DNA of 64,000 nucleotides from Hyphomicrobium sp. NDB2Meth4 (GTDB lineage Bacteria; Pseudomonadota; Alphaproteobacteria; Rhizobiales; Hyphomicrobiaceae), in the NCBI RefSeq assembly GCF_900117445.1, contig NZ_FPEJ01000001.1, positions 1,209,243 through 1,273,242 on the forward strand. Direction: 5' to 3'. The notes below the pieces were generated by a model. The model was not told where the DNA came from, ran no database searches, and worked only from the letters and a program-made list of their open reading frames with translations. The position numbers and the translations under genes are program-made. The stretch's first letter is position 1. Every line of letters starts with the position of its first letter. Below are positions 1 to 8,628 of the stretch, piece by piece.

Positions 1-541
1 TGATGGCGAGATACTCGTCCTCGGTCGTCGCCGTGTTGTTGGCGGCGGCCAACTGCATCACTTCGCCTTCGGCGATGACGGCGGCCGCGTTCGAAAGGAT
101 CTTCAGCACCGGCAGCGAGCCGACATCCACCAGCATGCGGAACGCTTGGCCCAGCAGGAAATCGCCCACCAGCACGCTCGCCTGGTTGCCCCACAGGATG
201 CGCGCCGTCTGCTTGCCGCGGCGCAGGCCGCTTTCATCGACCACGTCGTCGTGCAGCAGCGTCGCGGTGTGCATGAACTCGATCGCGCTGGCGACGCGAA
301 TATGCCCCTGCCCCGGATAGTCGCAAAGCTTGGCCGACGCGAGCGCCAGCATCGGCCGCAGGCGCTTGCCACCAGAATCGATCAGGTGATGTGCCAGCTC
401 CGGAATGAGCTCGACATCCGACACGGCCTTGTCGAGGATGATGCGGTTGATCGCCTCCATGTCCGCCGAAACGAGGTCGAGCAGCGGCTGCAACCCATTG
501 GGGCCATTCCGGGCGGAGTCGAGGGGGATGATCTGGGCCAA
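1..541 (-). CDS. ispB: Polyprenyl diphosphate synthase (octaprenyl type), 3' end cut by window
   Basis: Reading the minus strand from a TTG at 541 gives a trans-isoprenyl diphosphate synthase that would make the side chain of ubiquinone from isopentenyl diphosphate. The first Asp-rich motif is visible as LLHDDVVDESGLRRG, preceded by GGKRLRPML, both signatures of the family. The second Asp-rich motif lies beyond position 1, so only about 180 residues are seen. No ATG lies between the in-frame stop at 587-589 and the first family residues, so TTG at 539-541 is the likely start; this choice is tentative. The gene points out of the window and is divergent from the DUF2007 gene. The product is cytosolic. 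Chain length cannot be judged from the visible part. Confidence 0.85.
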   Translation of the reverse strand, partial: MAQIIPLDSARNGPNGLQPLLDLVSADMEAINRIILDKAVSDVELIPELAHHLIDSGGKRLRPMLALASAKLCDYPGQGHIRVASAIEFMHTATLLHDDVVDESGLRRGKQTARILWGNQASVLVGDFLLGQAFRMLVDVGSLPVLKILSNAAAVIAEGEVMQLAAANNTATTEDEYLAI

Positions 542-647
542 AGGCGGGATTCCGGGTTCTCGTTTGTTGCTGTTGGTATAGCCCCGCTATCGGCCCCCGT
601 ACTATCAAACTTTGCCGCAGCCGGTCCAGAGCGGCTACTGTAGGCCC

Positions 648-872
648 ATGCGCGACCTCGTAACCACTAACGATCCGGTCTTGTTGAGCTTTCTCCGTGC
701 CTTGCTGGAGGATGCGGGGATCGAGACGGCCTTGTTCGATGGCAACATGAGCACCGTGCAGGGCTCGCTCGGCGCCGTGATGCAGCGGATCGCCGTGCCT
801 GATGATCGCTGGGATGCCGCCCGCCGGCTCCTTCTCGATGCCGACCTCGGCCAGTGGATGGTCGAGCCATGA
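648..872 (+). CDS. DUF2007-family small protein
   Basis: A 74-residue protein beginning MRDLVTTNDPVLLSFLRALL. It fits the DUF2007 (putative signal-transducing) family: a short alpha/beta fold that starts with a strand, then 'ND...LLSFLRALLEDAGIETALFD', and ends near a 'DAARRLL.DAD' helix. The family's role is unknown. A longer in-frame start exists at 612, but the family normally starts just before the first strand, so 648 is preferred. Its TGA overlaps the ATG of the next small gene (ATGA), which suggests translational coupling and a small operon running into the methyltransferase gene. Confidence 0.8.
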   Translation: MRDLVTTNDPVLLSFLRALLEDAGIETALFDGNMSTVQGSLGAVMQRIAVPDDRWDAARRLLLDADLGQWMVEP

Positions 873-1018
873 CGGATGCTCCGGTACCTAAGCCGATGGG
901 GCGTGCACTGCGCGTTGTATTGTGGATGGTTCTGCTTGCCATCGCCGCTGCAGGACTGGCGCAATGCTCATTTGTCGCCCTCTGCGTCGTAGGTGCGGCG
1001 AAAGGCACTCCCTGCTGA
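869..1018 (+). CDS. Small membrane protein, 49 aa, unknown
   Basis: A 49-codon frame starts at an ATG that overlaps the stop of the DUF2007 gene by four bases. After a short polar N-terminus, MTDAPVPKPMGRALR, comes a hydrophobic stretch (VVLWMVLLAIAAAGLA) that could be one membrane segment or a signal anchor. A Cys-containing tail ending in GTPC follows. I do not recognise a family. The support is position (coupled start, next gene 16 bases downstream) and the single clear hydrophobic helix. It may be a small inner-membrane protein or a lipoprotein-like peptide. Confidence 0.5.
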   Translation: MTDAPVPKPMGRALRVVLWMVLLAIAAAGLAQCSFVALCVVGAAKGTPC

Positions 1019-1034
1019 GTCCGGGCCATCCGCT

Positions 1035-1838
1035 ATGACAGTTCCGCCAACCATTTCACGCGATTGCTCAGCCGTTACTGACGATGCATTCCTCGGCGGC
1101 GCGCTGCAGATCCTGCAGCAGCGTTCCGGCTATCGCGCCGGGCTCGACGCCGTGATGCTCGCCGCGACTGTCGCCGCTACAGTCGATCGCCCGCAACGCG
1201 TGCTCGACCTCGGCGCCGGCGTCGGCACCGCGGGGCTATGCGTCGCCCGACGTATCGAAACCGCCGAAGTCGTGCTGCTGGAACGCGACCCGCAACTGGC
1301 AGCGCTCGCCGCAGAGAACGTCCGCCGCAACGACCTTTCAGATCGCGTCCGCGTCGTCACCCTCTCGGTTGGCGCATCGGCCACCGAGGTGCGCGCCGCG
1401 GGGCTGATCGAGGAAAGCTTCACCCACGTTATCGCCAACCCGCCCTATCACAACACCGCCTCCGGCACGCTCGCGCCCGACGCGACCAAAGCCGCGGCGC
1501 ATGCCATGCCCGATGATGAGCTGGATAGCTGGGCACGCTTCATGGCGCGCATGGCGGCACCGCGTGGGCTCGCCACCATCGTGCACAAGGCAGATGCGAT
1601 GCTGCGTGTGCTCGCCGCTCTCGATCCGCGTTTCGGCGGCATCAAGATCATGCCCCTCTATCCCCGCCCCGGTGACAACGCGCATCGTGTCATCGTCGAG
1701 GGCATGAAGGGCAGCCGTGCACCATTGCAGCTTCTCTCGGGCCTTGTGCTCCACAGCGGTGGAAACGATTTCACCCCCGCCGTGCAGGCCGTTCTGCGCG
1801 CTGGAGCAAGCCTGCCGCTGCCTGGGGCGCGCCGCTGA
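1035..1838 (+). CDS. tRNA1(Val) (adenine37-N6)-methyltransferase-like protein
   Basis: A 267-residue class I SAM-dependent methyltransferase. Motif I is VLDLGAGVGTAGL at about residues 57-69, the acidic strand end is LLERDPQ near 81-87, and the N6-adenine signature NPPY is at 135-138, followed by the HNTASGTLAPDATKAAAHA segment common in the TrmN6/YfiC group. The expected role is N6-methylation of A37 in tRNA1(Val), though alphaproteobacterial members of the family are poorly tested. The frame is open from 993, but the ATG at 1035 avoids overlap with the small upstream gene and precedes the conserved 'DDAFLGG..QILQ..SGYRAGLDAVMLA' start. It probably shares an operon with the two small genes upstream. 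Confidence 0.85.
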   Translation: MTVPPTISRDCSAVTDDAFLGGALQILQQRSGYRAGLDAVMLAATVAATVDRPQRVLDLGAGVGTAGLCVARRIETAEVVLLERDPQLAALAAENVRRNDLSDRVRVVTLSVGASATEVRAAGLIEESFTHVIANPPYHNTASGTLAPDATKAAAHAMPDDELDSWARFMARMAAPRGLATIVHKADAMLRVLAALDPRFGGIKIMPLYPRPGDNAHRVIVEGMKGSRAPLQLLSGLVLHSGGNDFTPAVQAVLRAGASLPLPGARR

Positions 1839-1933
1839 CGGCCCAGCCGCAACGGGGCTCTAGCGTGCGCAGAGCCAATGCCCTAAAACCGGCGCCTCAC
1901 CCAACGATCAGGTCTTCGCGAGGCTCATAGCGC

Positions 1934-2776
1934 ATGTGGTTCTTCGGCCAGGGTCCAGTTGTCCCCGTGCTGCGTTTCTCCGGTCCGATCGGAATGTCGA
2001 CGCCGCTGCGTCCCGGCCTCTCCCTCGGCCATGCGGCGAGCGCGATAGAGAAGGCGTTCGAAGCCTCGAAGACGCCTGCCGTCGCCATCGTCATCAACTC
2101 GCCGGGCGGCTCTGCCGTGCAGTCGAGCCTGATCTTCCATCGCGTCCGCCAGCTCGCCGAAGAGAACAAAAAGAAGGTCTACGTCTTCTGCGAGGACGTC
2201 GCGGCATCGGGCGGATACTACCTTGCGGTCGCGGGCGATGAGATCTACGCCGACGCGTCCTCCATCGTCGGCTCCATCGGCGTCATCTTCTCTGGCTTCG
2301 GTTTCGACAAGGCCATCGAGAAGCTCGGCATCGAGCGCCGCGTCTACACCGCCGGTACGGCCAAGGATTCGCTTGATCCGTTCCGTCCCGAGCGCCCCGA
2401 AGACGTCGAGCGCATCAAGGCCGTGCAGCGCGACGTGCACGACGTCTTCATCGGTGTGGTCAAGGAGCGCCGCGCCGGCCGCCTCGCCGCCGCCGACAAT
2501 GAGCTGTTCACCGGCGCCTTCTGGTCTGCCCCGAAGGCTCTCGAATACGGCCTCATCGACGGCATCTCGGACGTGCGCACAAAAATGCGCGAGCTGTTCG
2601 GCGAAAAGGTGCGCCTGAAGGTCGTTCCCCTTGAAAAGGGTGGGCTTTTGAGCCGCTTGCGCCGTTCGCCGTCGGCCGCGGGTTACGAGGAATTAACGAG
2701 GCCGCGTCTTGCCTTTGCCGAGGACTTGATATCCGCTGTCGAAGCCCGGGCCCTCTGGTCTAGGTTCGGGTTGTAA
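1934..2776 (+). CDS. S49-family serine peptidase (SppA/SohB-like)
   Basis: A 280-residue S49 peptidase. The family cleaves membrane-embedded or signal-peptide remnants with a Ser-Lys dyad. The nucleophile lies in DVAASGGYYLAVAGDEI (Ser92) and the general-base Lys is expected in TAGTAKDSLDPF (Lys144). NSPGGS at 55-60 is the typical oxyanion/turn motif. The N-terminus lacks a clear long membrane helix, as in short alphaproteobacterial members whose attachment is peripheral or by a short hydrophobic segment. The start at 1934 is the first ATG after the stop-rich gap behind the methyltransferase gene. It is followed closely by two small genes of the same orientation. Confidence 0.92.
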   Translation: MWFFGQGPVVPVLRFSGPIGMSTPLRPGLSLGHAASAIEKAFEASKTPAVAIVINSPGGSAVQSSLIFHRVRQLAEENKKKVYVFCEDVAASGGYYLAVAGDEIYADASSIVGSIGVIFSGFGFDKAIEKLGIERRVYTAGTAKDSLDPFRPERPEDVERIKAVQRDVHDVFIGVVKERRAGRLAAADNELFTGAFWSAPKALEYGLIDGISDVRTKMRELFGEKVRLKVVPLEKGGLLSRLRRSPSAAGYEELTRPRLAFAEDLISAVEARALWSRFGL

Positions 2777-2828
2777 CCTGCGCTGCCGTCTAGAGGGCCG
2801 GCGCGCGTTGCATGAGGGAGTGTCACCG

Positions 2829-3047
2829 ATGCCCCAGCTCGTCGCCGCCTTGCTCATTGGCGCTGGCATTTCTGCTGGCTTCAAATGGATCGCGCGTGAG
2901 ATGGCGCGTGCGGCCGATGTAGCACGCGAAACTCAGGAGCAGATGGCGCGCGGTCCCGAGCTGAACACGGTGCCGAAAGACCTAGGCAAGCTCGAGTGGG
3001 ACCCCGAGGCCGGCGTTTATCGGCCCGCTCGTCACCGCAGCGCGTAA
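2829..3047 (+). CDS. Small membrane-anchored protein, 72 aa, unknown
   Basis: The protein starts MPQLVAALLIGAGISAGFKW, one hydrophobic segment that could anchor it in the inner membrane. A charged helix (REMARAADVARETQEQMARG) follows, then a tail with LGKLEWDPEAGVYRP. That tail is a recurrent ending of short alphaproteobacterial hypothetical proteins that I cannot tie to a function. The ATG at 2829 is preferred over the one at 2808 because GAGGGAG lies 8 bases upstream of it. It follows the S49 peptidase by 52 bases and may share its transcript. Confidence 0.7.
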   Translation: MPQLVAALLIGAGISAGFKWIAREMARAADVARETQEQMARGPELNTVPKDLGKLEWDPEAGVYRPARHRSA

Positions 3048-3130
3048 AGGTTCAGCCCTTGATAAGGCTCAAGGCTTATCAGAGTGGGCAGCCTATCATC
3101 GTCACGACTGATCCCACGTAGAGGAAGCCC

Positions 3131-3334
3131 ATGGCCGCCGACCCCGAACTGCTTGCCGAGCTCGACAATGCAATTGCTGTCCTGCGCGACAACCTGCGCG
3201 AGCTGGTCGAGCAGGCCGCGGCTTATTCCGGCGCTGCCGACGAAAGCCGCACCGCCGATCGCATCGCCGATCAGCAGGCCAAGCTCGACTCTTTGCTCGC
3301 CGAGCGCGAGCAGCTCCTCAAAGCCAACAAGTAA
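3131..3334 (+). CDS. Small coiled-coil protein, 67 aa, unknown
   Basis: An almost entirely alpha-helical, highly charged 67-residue protein (MAADPELLAELDNAIAVLRD..., ending LLAEREQLLKANK), with heptad-like spacing of Leu/Ala/Ile that suggests a short coiled coil. AGAGGAAG just upstream of the ATG is a good ribosome-binding site. No catalytic motif or membrane segment is visible. It lies in the same direction as the peptidase cluster. I do not recognise the family. Confidence 0.65.
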   Translation: MAADPELLAELDNAIAVLRDNLRELVEQAAAYSGAADESRTADRIADQQAKLDSLLAEREQLLKANK

Positions 3335-3438
3335 GCCAAAAATCAGCGCGGCTTGAGAGTTTTGATCCGCGGGCTCGTCCCGAGGATCACGCCCCTGCCT
3401 GTCAGCGGCAAGATCGCGCCCGCGGGCGCTGCACGCTG

Positions 3439-4014
3439 CTACGCGCGCGGATCGTCCGCCGCGTTCGGTTCGCTGAAGCGCAGCCGGTTGCCGAACGGAT
3501 CGGCCACCTGCATCACCTTGGCATCCCACGCCGCGTCCTCGAGCCCCGGCCGGTAGTACCGGTATTTCTTGTCGGTCAGCTCGCGGTGGTAATCGGCGAT
3601 CCCGCGCATCCACACGAACACGGTCGAGCCGGGGCTGGCATCGCCGTGATGCTCCGACAAATGCAGCTTGATGTCCGCGCGCGAGACTTGCGCATAAAGC
3701 GGAAAGTCGTCGCCGAAGCGATGCTCCCAATCGATCGTGAAACCGAGAAAGCCGACGTAGAACTCCTTCGCCTTCTCGACATCGAAAATGCGCAGGATGG
3801 GGATGGCGTCGGCGAAGCGAACTGCGCTCTTCTCCGGCTGTGTCGCCGCGCTCTGCTCTGCCTCGATCCGCGCCGCGAGCACGTTCCAGTTCTCCGCGCC
3901 GAATTGCTTGGCGACGATTTCCAGACACTCACTGTGCGAGAGCGTGACCTGCTTGTCGCCGAGGGCATTGCGCAGCGCGCGTGCCATGGCTTTGGCGTCA
4001 GGGATTTGACCCAT
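3439..4014 (-). CDS. Glyoxalase-superfamily (VOC) protein with N-terminal helical domain
   Basis: A 191-residue protein in two parts. The N-terminal roughly 60 residues (MGQIPDAKAMARALRNALGD..., LSHSECLEIVAKQFGAENWNVLAARIE) match the 'glyoxalase-superfamily' helical domain often fused to VOC folds. After it comes a single VOC/bleomycin-resistance-like domain (IPILRIFDVEKAKEFYVGFL, then VADPFGNRLRF). Such proteins are usually annotated as resistance or glyoxalase-like, and the substrate cannot be told from sequence. The ATG at 4014 follows AGAGG at good spacing, so it is preferred over the ATG at 4029. The gene is convergent with the small genes on its left. Confidence 0.85.
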   Translation of the reverse strand: MGQIPDAKAMARALRNALGDKQVTLSHSECLEIVAKQFGAENWNVLAARIEAEQSAATQPEKSAVRFADAIPILRIFDVEKAKEFYVGFLGFTIDWEHRFGDDFPLYAQVSRADIKLHLSEHHGDASPGSTVFVWMRGIADYHRELTDKKYRYYRPGLEDAAWDAKVMQVADPFGNRLRFSEPNAADDPRA

Positions 4015-4213
4015 GTGATCCTCTAGCATTGCGGCGAACGAGATAGATCAGCGCTTGCATTGCCGACCCGTTCGCCGTCTGGCTGAAGGATCAACGCATC
4101 GTGTGATGCACTTCACCATACCCTTTCGGGCGCAAGCGGCAGGCGGCATCGGCCTCCGTGCAGCTTGCTGTAGCCTGCTGGCCCCGTCAACACGCGACCA
4201 TCATCGATAGCTT

Positions 4214-4237
4214 CCCCTCCCCCTTGCGGGGGAGGGG
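4214..4237. repeat. GC-rich hairpin (10-bp arms)
   Basis: CCCCTCCCCC and GGGGGAGGGG are separated by TTGC, giving a strong stem-loop 15 bases beyond the stop of the metallo-hydrolase gene on the minus strand. There is no T-run on either side, so it is either a Rho-assisted or mRNA-protecting hairpin or a member of the short palindromic repeats common in this order. Confidence 0.6.
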
Positions 4238-4251
4238 CAGAGTGGGGGTAT

Positions 4252-5277
4252 TCAGCCCGCGGACGGCTGGCTGAGCTGATACGTGTGCGCAAGCCATCGA
4301 TACCCGCCCTCCGGTCTGCGCTCGACGTATCCCAGCGACGGAAACGGCATGTGATAGCCCTGCACCGGAATTCGCTCCGTGGCGGCCAAGTCGTAGATCC
4401 GTTTGCGTGTCGCGGCGCCCTGTTCTTTGTCTGAATCAAACATGCAATGCCAATCGGGTCGCGCCAGCGAGGCCACCTGATGATGCGCGCAGTCGCCCCA
4501 GAAGAGCATGTTCTTGCCGTCGCTCTCGATCATGAACGCCAGATGCCCAGGCGTGTGTCCCGGAGCAGCCATCGACCGGATGCCACCGACGACGTCGTCC
4601 CCCGGTTTGATGAAGGTGACGCGGTCTCTCACCGGCACGACATTGGTGCGGAACACCCCCGCCATCAGCTTCGCCATGTCGCTGGTGTGTGCACTCTCGT
4701 TCGTCCAGAAGTCGTACTCGGTTCCCGCGATCACATAGCGCGCATTCGGGAACAACGGCTTGACGCCTTCCATGATGCCGCCGACGTGATCGATATGACC
4801 GTGCGAAAGCACCACGACGTCGATCTGCTCCGGCGTGAAACCGGCAGGCGCCAGTTGCGCCGCTAGCCAGCCGCCGTCAGGGCGCTTCACGAAGCCGTTC
4901 GCGCCATTGCCGGTGTCGAAGATCACCAACTCCTTTCCGGTATTGACGACCATCGGCGTAAAGCCCGGCTGGTACGTCTTCGGCGGTAACAGGTTCTCGA
5001 TCATCAACCGTTGCACATCGGCTTCCGCAGCGTTCTCGCCGATGATCGGAAACGGGCCGTCGATGAAGGCATCGGAATCGGGCAGCATCGTCAGCTCGAA
5101 CGCGCCCAGCCTGAAGCGTGCAAAGCTGGACTTGGGGAGACCAAGCTTCGGTCCAGCCGCCAGCGCTTCACCCGGCAACAAAGCACGCGCCAGCGGCGCC
5201 GCGGCGAGCCCCGCGGCCGCGCCAAGGAGCCCGCGTCGCGTAACGCGTCCCCGGGCAAATTCGCCATTTTCGTCCAT
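4252..5277 (-). CDS. Metallo-beta-lactamase-fold hydrolase, Tat-exported
   Basis: A 341-residue MBL-fold hydrolase. The N-terminus has a twin-arginine signal (VTRRGLLGAAAGLAAAPLA, residues 12-30), so it is likely exported folded to the periplasm. The metal site HGHIDH is at 159-164 (SHGHIDHVGG), with a later GHTPGH motif and the downstream Asp/His in WGDCAHH. This layout resembles periplasmic MBL hydrolases of the AHL-lactonase/SdsA-like or quinoprotein-relay-like subgroups, but the substrate is not determinable. The ATG at 5277 is chosen because the Tat motif starts a few residues later; a frame open to 5526 would bury it. It is divergent from an AraC regulator with 57 bases between the starts, which suggests regulation by that protein. 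Confidence 0.88.
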   Translation of the reverse strand: MDENGEFARGRVTRRGLLGAAAGLAAAPLARALLPGEALAAGPKLGLPKSSFARFRLGAFELTMLPDSDAFIDGPFPIIGENAAEADVQRLMIENLLPPKTYQPGFTPMVVNTGKELVIFDTGNGANGFVKRPDGGWLAAQLAPAGFTPEQIDVVVLSHGHIDHVGGIMEGVKPLFPNARYVIAGTEYDFWTNESAHTSDMAKLMAGVFRTNVVPVRDRVTFIKPGDDVVGGIRSMAAPGHTPGHLAFMIESDGKNMLFWGDCAHHQVASLARPDWHCMFDSDKEQGAATRKRIYDLAATERIPVQGYHMPFPSLGYVERRPEGGYRWLAHTYQLSQPSAG

Positions 5278-5334
5278 TGCCACTTTGTCTGTCCTCTGCA
5301 ACCTTCCTGCGTCTGGTTGTGGTGAGGATAGAAA

Positions 5335-6105
5335 ATGACAGCGCCCCGGCGCTTGAACGAACGTGCTGCCGAGCGCACCCGCGGTTCGTTGTGGCATGTC
5401 GATGCCGGCTGGTCCGTTTTCGCCGGTCCCCTGGCGCACAACGCGCCGCACGCCCACAGCACCGCCGTCTATCTTGCCGGCCTCTACGACACCTTCCGTC
5501 TGCGCATAGGCAATGGCGCCTGGCACACCTGCCGCGCGGCCGTCATCCGCGCCGGGACGACGTACGAGTTCGACGTCAGCGGCGCCCCGCTTGGTGTCCT
5601 CTATCTCGAACCGAGCATGGGCCGCGCCGAAGTCTTCGCTCCGCTGATGCGCAACGCCGAAGAGGTGGACGGGGCGCTTGTCGGGTCAGGCGACGTGGCG
5701 CTCATGCGAAACCTCTTTGAGCAGCGGCCCGCATCCGGTGAGCTTCACGACATGACTGCCGACGCGCTCGCTTTCGCGCGCAGCAGCGCGAGGCGCGCGC
5801 TCGACCCGCGCATCTCGCACGCGATCGGGCTGCTTCAGAGCGATCATTCAGAACTGGTCTCGGCTGAGCAACTGGCGCGCACGGCCGGCCTTTCCATCTC
5901 GCGCTTCCAGCACCTCTTCACCGCTGAGGTTGGCGTGCCCTTCCGCCGCTACCGCGGCTGGCAGCGTCTGCGCACGGCGATCCGCGACGCCGCTGCCGGC
6001 TCCAGCCTCACTCAAGCCGCGCACGCTGCCGGATTTGCCGACCAGGCGCACTTCTCCCGCGCCTTCCGCACGGCCTTCGGTGCCCCGCCCTCGCGCGGTC
6101 TCTGA
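5335..6105 (+). CDS. AraC-family transcriptional regulator
   Basis: 256 residues: an N-terminal cupin-like ligand domain (HVDAGWSVFAGPLAHNAPHAHSTAVYLAG...) and a C-terminal AraC double helix-turn-helix from about residue 160. The conserved LARTAGLSISRFQHLFTAEVGVPFRRYRGWQRL and AAHAAGFADQAHFSRAFRTAFG segments are present. A His-rich cupin core is seen near residues 36-45. It is transcribed away from the Tat-exported metallo-hydrolase, which is its most probable target along with itself. The ligand is unknown. Confidence 0.92.
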   Translation: MTAPRRLNERAAERTRGSLWHVDAGWSVFAGPLAHNAPHAHSTAVYLAGLYDTFRLRIGNGAWHTCRAAVIRAGTTYEFDVSGAPLGVLYLEPSMGRAEVFAPLMRNAEEVDGALVGSGDVALMRNLFEQRPASGELHDMTADALAFARSSARRALDPRISHAIGLLQSDHSELVSAEQLARTAGLSISRFQHLFTAEVGVPFRRYRGWQRLRTAIRDAAAGSSLTQAAHAAGFADQAHFSRAFRTAFGAPPSRGL

Positions 6106-6272
6106 TGTGGATAACCTGTGTGTATCCTGGTGGTAACACCAAGCGATACTCTGTGCTGAACGGTGGTCAATCGCCGCGAATCACTTTTTAACGAATCGTT
6201 AATTACTGGGTTCGTCCGGCTGACGTGCGTCGGGTTCTCATTTGCTTTCCATACTCATCCATTGAGGAACCG

Positions 6273-7856
6273 ATGCGCGCGCTACACCGCCATGTACTGC
6301 TGGCTGCTGTCTGCTTTGCATTGCCGATTGCAACTTCCTCAGAAGCCCTCGCCAACTGCTCGGACGTAAACTCCGGTGTGTTCAATCGAACCGCTTACAC
6401 GCCCTCTGGAAGCGGCGTTCTCAACACGAGCACCGGCTTCGCGGTCGGAGACAAGATCACGTTCAGAGTCTCCGGAATGGCCGGCAGCAGTTTCGAGCTG
6501 ATCAACGGTGCATTGAACACCGCCCTCCTAGTTCAACCGCTTTCCAGCAGCACCGCCACCCTCACCTACACGGTAACCGGATCGAACTCGGATACGACGC
6601 TCAACACCTACATGCTGGTGCAGGCGATCCCGTTCGAGATCACGATTGCGGCTTCATGCGTCGCAAGCGGCGGAGGCGGAGGTAGCGGCGATAAGGGCGG
6701 TTCTGCATCGAACGCCACGCGCGCGTTCCTCGCCTCGCGCATTAACGGCATCCTGCTCAATGATCCGTCAGCGACAAGCCTGCTCAACCGATCCGGCGCA
6801 GCGGCCCCCCAGCAGTTCGCAAGCGCGCGCAGCGGCGCAACCAACGTCGCCAGCAGCGCCTCTGCATTTGGCGCCGCCATGGGCCTTGGCTCTGGTCTCG
6901 GCAATGCAATGGGGCTCGGCGCAAGTGACGCGGCAACGGATGTCGATGGATCGCGACCCATCCAGTTCTCGCAGAGCCTCAGCCAGCTTCGCCGTCAGTC
7001 GGCGGACGCGCAAATGAAGCGCGATCGTATGGCGCTTGGCGCCGGCGACGGCGGTGCTCTGCCTCTCGCCTACGAAACCACTTCCCCATGGGACATCTGG
7101 GTCGAGGGACGCTACTCCGCCTATGACGACGACAGTGCCAGCCTCGATCGCAGCGGCCACGTCGGCGTGCTTTACGTCGGCGGCGATTATCGCCTCGCGC
7201 AGAACATGATCGTCGGTGTCCTCGCGCAATTCGATTGGGCCAAGGACGATAGCGGTGTCCTTGCCTCGAAAGTCGACGGCAACGGCTGGATGATCGGCCC
7301 GTACATGTCGGCGCAGATTCACGACAACATTTACTTCGATCTGCGCGCCGCCTGGGGCCGCTCCTCGAACGACATCGACGTCGACGCAGCATCGGGCGCA
7401 TTCGACACCTCGCGCTGGCTGGTGAAGGGCACGCTCTCTGGTAACTGGATGTATGACGCTTGGCGCATCACGCCGATGGCTGAGCTCGCCTACATCACCG
7501 AGAGCGCCGACGCTTTCACCAACTCGGCTGGCACCTTCGTCACCGGGCAGGACGTCTCGCTCGGCCGCCTGCAGTTCGGCCCTGAGATCGGCTATCGCTT
7601 CGCGCACACCGCTGACACCTTCATCGAGCCGTTCGCTGCCATCAAAGGTGTATGGGACTTCGACAACCCCAACGTCTCCATCATCGACGGCTACGTCGTC
7701 GGTCCGGGCGATTTCTGGGGTCGTCTGCAGGGCGGTCTCAACTGGATGACGTCGAGCGGCCTCTACGTACGCGGCCTCGCGTCCTGGGATGGGCTCGGTG
7801 CCGGCGACTACAACGGCTACACTCTGCAAGGCACCGTCAACGTCCCGTTGAACTAG
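6273..7856 (+). CDS. Outer-membrane autotransporter-barrel protein
   Basis: A 527-residue secreted protein. The N-terminus has a Sec signal (MRALHRHVLLAAVCFALPIA..., cleavage likely after SEALA). Residues about 30-130 form a beta-rich, Thr/Ser-rich region. A low-complexity Gly linker (SGGGGGSG) follows, then a helical segment (ATRAFLASRINGILLNDPSATSLL). The C-terminal roughly 250 residues are an autotransporter-type barrel (WDIWVEGRYSAYDDD, GVLYVGGDYRLAQNMIVGVLAQFDW, alternating aromatic strands to the end). This looks like a short autotransporter or an orphan barrel with a small passenger. The ATG at 6273 follows a GAGG site; the in-frame ATG at 6225 would spoil the signal peptide. Function unknown. 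Confidence 0.85.
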   Translation: MRALHRHVLLAAVCFALPIATSSEALANCSDVNSGVFNRTAYTPSGSGVLNTSTGFAVGDKITFRVSGMAGSSFELINGALNTALLVQPLSSSTATLTYTVTGSNSDTTLNTYMLVQAIPFEITIAASCVASGGGGGSGDKGGSASNATRAFLASRINGILLNDPSATSLLNRSGAAAPQQFASARSGATNVASSASAFGAAMGLGSGLGNAMGLGASDAATDVDGSRPIQFSQSLSQLRRQSADAQMKRDRMALGAGDGGALPLAYETTSPWDIWVEGRYSAYDDDSASLDRSGHVGVLYVGGDYRLAQNMIVGVLAQFDWAKDDSGVLASKVDGNGWMIGPYMSAQIHDNIYFDLRAAWGRSSNDIDVDAASGAFDTSRWLVKGTLSGNWMYDAWRITPMAELAYITESADAFTNSAGTFVTGQDVSLGRLQFGPEIGYRFAHTADTFIEPFAAIKGVWDFDNPNVSIIDGYVVGPGDFWGRLQGGLNWMTSSGLYVRGLASWDGLGAGDYNGYTLQGTVNVPLN

Positions 7857-7906
7857 CGCTGGCAAACTCGGCCAGCCGCGACTGTCGTTGCCCCGAGGAC
7901 CGCCGA

Positions 7907-8563
7907 TTGACCGTATCGATTGTACCCCTGCGTTCTGCCGGCGATCCGCGCTTCGATGCAGTGACGGCCATTTATCGCGACGCGATTGAGCCATCCGAGC
8001 AGAAGTCGCTGCAGCAGTTGCGCGCGCAGATCGACGACGACCGCTACGCCTGCCTTATCGCCGAGGCGGCCGGCGGCGAAATCATCGGCTTTGCCATCAC
8101 ATTCATCCCGCACTCCAAGGAATTCTGGCTGCTCGAGTACGTGGCGGTCGCGGGCAATGCGCGCTCCTCCGGCCTCGGCTCGGCGCTGCTGACCGCCGCC
8201 GTTGCTTATGCCGCCGAGCATGCCCCCGGCGCGCCGGGCATTCTCGAAGTTGACGCGCCTCGCGATGACCTCGACGCCTCCAGCCCCATCCGCCGCCGCC
8301 TCGCCTTCTATGCGCGCCATGGCTGCCGTCTTATCGAAGGCCTCAGCTATATCCTGCCGCTCTCCCACGCCGGCACGCCGCCGCCCATGCAGCTCCTGCT
8401 GCTTGCGCAGACCCCGCCGGCAACGCTGGCGCGCGAAGATTTGCAGCGCTGGCTGGCAACGCTCTATTCCCAGGTTTACGGCAAGCCGGCTGATGATCCC
8501 CGCATCGCCACCATGATATCGCCATTGCCGCCCGAGGTTCGCATCACCGAGCGCCTGCAATAG
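7907..8563 (+). CDS. GNAT-family N-acetyltransferase
   Basis: A 218-residue GNAT protein that starts at TTG (LTVSIVPLRSAGDPRFDAV), seven bases after a CGAGGA site; no ATG is available in a sensible position. The acetyl-CoA loop is at VAVAGNARSSGLGSALLTAAV, matching the Q/R-x-x-G-x-G/A pattern, preceded by FWLLEYVAV. The C-terminus (LREDLQRW-like helix and QVYGKPADDPRI) is a family extension of unknown role. The acceptor substrate is unknown. The gene sits 50 bases after the autotransporter-like gene and 65 bases before glyQ, in the same direction. Confidence 0.82.
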   Translation: MTVSIVPLRSAGDPRFDAVTAIYRDAIEPSEQKSLQQLRAQIDDDRYACLIAEAAGGEIIGFAITFIPHSKEFWLLEYVAVAGNARSSGLGSALLTAAVAYAAEHAPGAPGILEVDAPRDDLDASSPIRRRLAFYARHGCRLIEGLSYILPLSHAGTPPPMQLLLLAQTPPATLAREDLQRWLATLYSQVYGKPADDPRIATMISPLPPEVRITERLQ

Positions 8564-8628
8564 CTGCCCGCGTGACAGAACCCGCGCCATGCGTATAGTG
8601 CGGCCCAACTCCACAAGGGCCGCCCAAC

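Noticed and set aside
6106..6114. DnaA box TGTGGATAA, possible origin
   Set aside because: A single box right after the AraC gene stop, with no cluster, no AT-rich unwinding stretch and no oriC neighbours.
8564..8628. Glycine riboswitch before glyQ
   Set aside because: The gap is only 65 bases, too short for the tandem aptamer, and no conserved core is visible.
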